Made by a program: the position numbers and the translations under genes
The notes under the pieces: model-generated
Databases searched by the model: none
The model's input: only the letters and a program-made list of their open reading frames with translations
Told to the model about the DNA's origin: nothing
Source: Oppiella nova
Lineage: Eukaryota > Arthropoda > Arachnida > Sarcoptiformes > Oppiidae
Reading direction: 5' to 3'
Length of the DNA: 24,385 nt
NCBI GenBank assembly: GCA_905397405.1
Contig: CAJPVJ010000484.1
Span: forward strand, 1-24,385
In this document: positions 19,718 through 24,385 of the stretch, one piece after another
Layout of the letters: each line of letters starts with the position of its first letter
Numbering within the stretch: position 1 is the first letter of the stretch

Positions 19718-20219
19718 ATGAATTGGTGGTCACTGCAACCCATGCCATCACTTACCACTCATACACTCATAGACTTAGTCTGTATGTCAAGACAAATGGT
19801 GACAATTGTTTGCCTTTTATACGAAGATTAGACCAATTGATAGTTGATATGACACTTAATACTGAGATAAGGGGTGCGGTCGACACCTCCGAGGGTTTTG
19901 TTTGTCATTTAGTTGTGATTTTATTAATCAAAACTTACATTCATTTTGAGTACTGTTTCAGTGTTTGACGATATTTTCAACCAATAGTTTCACTCAAAAG
20001 ATGTCTAATTGTGAGGAAAATGTTGGCAAAAATTTAGGCTTTTTATCCAAAAGTTCACAATTAGTGGTGAAGTGTATTGAAGGCAAACAAAGCACTACTT
20101 TAATGAATCAATTGTTTACTCATTTGAGTCCTAATTGTATTGAAAATGAATTATTAGTTCAAAATCCTAATGAAGACAACATTTCATTGAACGACGATTT
20201 TCGGTATAAATTGCGTTAA
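19718..20219 (+). CDS. unidentified spliced gene, last two exons
   Basis: I do not recognise the product. Two open exons, 19718-19899 and 19962-20219, join in phase across a 62-base GT-AG intron whose acceptor has a pyrimidine stretch (TACTGTTTCAG). Together they give about 145 residues, starting DELVVTATHAITYHSYTH and ending NDDFRYKLR. An AATAAA sits 42 bases after the stop, which supports a true 3' end. The left exon is preceded by TAG as an acceptor in phase 1, so at least one more upstream exon is needed. A donor at 19542 has a frame that fits (ending in a lone G completing the Asp codon), but that frame closes quickly upstream. If translation instead starts inside the second exon (ATG at 20001), the product is 72 residues. 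The residues are soluble in character, with no signal peptide or membrane segment. Confidence 0.42.
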
Positions 20220-21052
20220 AATATATTTACATTTTAGTTAATATAAACTGTTATATAAATAATAAAATATTTTATCAATCTTTTGATTTATTAAAAATAT
20301 ACGACATTAATATAAAATATAGTTTATTTTGGTTTGCAAACAATGATAACATACATAGTATTACAGTAACAGAGTTACACCAGTGTTTAGAAATAGTTGT
20401 GAATTTGCAATGAAATGACAAATAATTAGCAAATATATGGCAATGAATGTGTTATAAGACATTCGTGAATATCTCTGCCAAACCTCCAGTTCGTTGATCT
20501 TAAGGACCAAACGATTAGCGTTTTGGAGAAGAATTGCGTTATCTTTGAATCAAAGCAAGAGTTGTGCTAATAATGAGTGCATAAGACCTGACGTGTGGAG
20601 TGTTTAGTGACCCGTAAGACAGCGTTTGAGTCAATTGTCTTCAATTTGAATCCCTTATAAATTAGCCTCAATTTCCTACACATATTGAAAGCAATTTGAC
20701 ATTTCGTTTTATATTAGCATTTCTAGTCTCTTATGAGACGAAAATGTTTACTTGCAATGCAATGATTACAAACCGACCAAACCATAGGAATTTATCATAT
20801 ATATTGTTCATATTTTTGCATTTATGCTTCAATTATTGTAATTGATTTTTGTTTGAGTTAATTGTTTTGAGTTTGTTGTGACTGATAAATGTGTTGAAAT
20901 TGTTTTTTATAAGTCGCGTCTCAGACAGAGTCGGAAAAGAGTCTGTTTTGAAGCCAATTATTTTAGTTGTTATTTGTATGAATGTGTGAATGTTTTCATT
21001 CATTAATAATTGGTTGCGTTATAACAGAAACAAAATCAAACTCGTGGACAGT
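20220..21052. other. spacer and probable KLC leader region
   Basis: The first half is AT-rich. The stretch 20460-20660 is richer in G and C and open in several frames on both strands, so I cannot choose a coding frame and treat it as non-coding. A GC-richer stretch at about 20910-20955 and an acceptor-like TAACAG at 21022-21027 suggest a non-coding first exon of the kinesin light chain gene, with an intron ending 25 bases before its ATG. Confidence 0.4.
20261..20266 (+). terminator. AATAAA poly(A) signal
   Basis: AATAAA 42 bases after the stop of the candidate gene ending at 20219. Confidence 0.45.
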
Positions 21053-23785
<2,733 letters not shown>

Positions 23786-23935
23786 GTGAGTAACCGTCCC
23801 ATCACTTCATAACTATCCACTCTCTACTCATAAACTGTGCAAACATTGGCCAGACATTAAGACATTAATTGAGAAAAGCTGTCATAAAATGGTCTCATTT
23901 AATATCATTTGCATGACTTGTATGGCAAACATCAC

Positions 23936-24385
23936 GTCGACTCTAACTAACTATAAGTGATTCAATTGTTTCTTTTTATTTATTAATTACTATTACTATC
24001 AATGCATTCATAGCACAGACACAGCATTCAAATCCTTATTCATTTCAATGGTTTGTCTTGAATAATGTGTAACTCTATACTGTATTGTGTTTTATACTCA
24101 CTTCTAATGTACTGTATCTCTTAATAACAAAATTAATTTTCATTTATTGAGTAAATGTATGCTTTGGTTGTAAACTTAACCAAATAGGATTCAACTAATG
24201 CCTAATAATACCTATCCTATATTCACAACTGCATGTCTGCAATGTTGAATACAGTAACAGTAATATTGTGATGATTTCATACTAATTGCTAAATTGATAC
24301 CTACACCAGTACTGTATTACACTAATTGTAAACTAACTGTTATATGAGTTTATTGTTTGCTGCACTGAATGACAATTTGCACTTT
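23936..24385 (+). other. KLC intron or 3' region, nothing recognised
   Basis: AT-rich, no open exon that continues the KLC tail. Probably part of the intron that starts at 23786 and runs out of the window. Confidence 0.5.

Overview
This is a nuclear DNA window from an animal, most likely an arthropod and plausibly an acariform mite. The basis is AT-rich spacers, compact genes with many introns of about 55-80 bases (GT-AG), a kinesin light chain whose start closely resembles the insect protein, and a GTP cyclohydrolase feedback regulator. The mite placement is inference, not proof. I recognised no transposon, virus-like element, tRNA, rRNA or CRISPR array.

Layout, left to right. 1-3958 is mostly AT-rich spacer with GA microsatellites, a dispersed repeat pair and the upstream region of RIOK1. 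RIOK1 (+, 3959-5559, two exons) converges on GNL2/NOG2 (-, 5648-7645, one exon). Upstream of GNL2 lies an odd block (7760-8307) of perfect 127-base direct and inverted repeats. A three-exon gene not visible as one ORF, GCHFR/GFRP (-, 8529-8931), follows. Next come an RMDN-family gene (+, 10112-11641, four exons) converging on ZNF622/REI1 (-, 11949-13130, one exon), a 2.8-kb spacer, EIF5 (+, 15917-17517, five exons), a spacer with tandem repeats and an N join, an unidentified spliced candidate gene (+, 19718-20219), and a kinesin light chain gene (+, 21053 to beyond the last exon seen at 23785) whose 3' exons are duplicated around a second N.

Four of the seven recognised genes serve ribosome production or translation: RIOK1 (late 40S maturation), GNL2 (60S assembly), ZNF622 (cytoplasmic 60S maturation) and EIF5 (start-codon recognition). 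They are not an operon; each sits in its own unit, often as convergent pairs with very short shared 3' regions. RMDN and kinesin light chain are both TPR proteins linked to organelle contacts or transport, and GCHFR controls tetrahydrobiopterin synthesis.

I found no convincing new multi-gene system. The most useful points are corrected gene models (RIOK1 C-terminal exon, GCHFR, the RMDN, EIF5 and KLC splicing), a near-consensus FFAT motif in RMDN, a changed LFP-acidic motif in KLC, and three places where the assembly itself looks wrong or needs checking: 7760-8307, around 18712, and around 23414.
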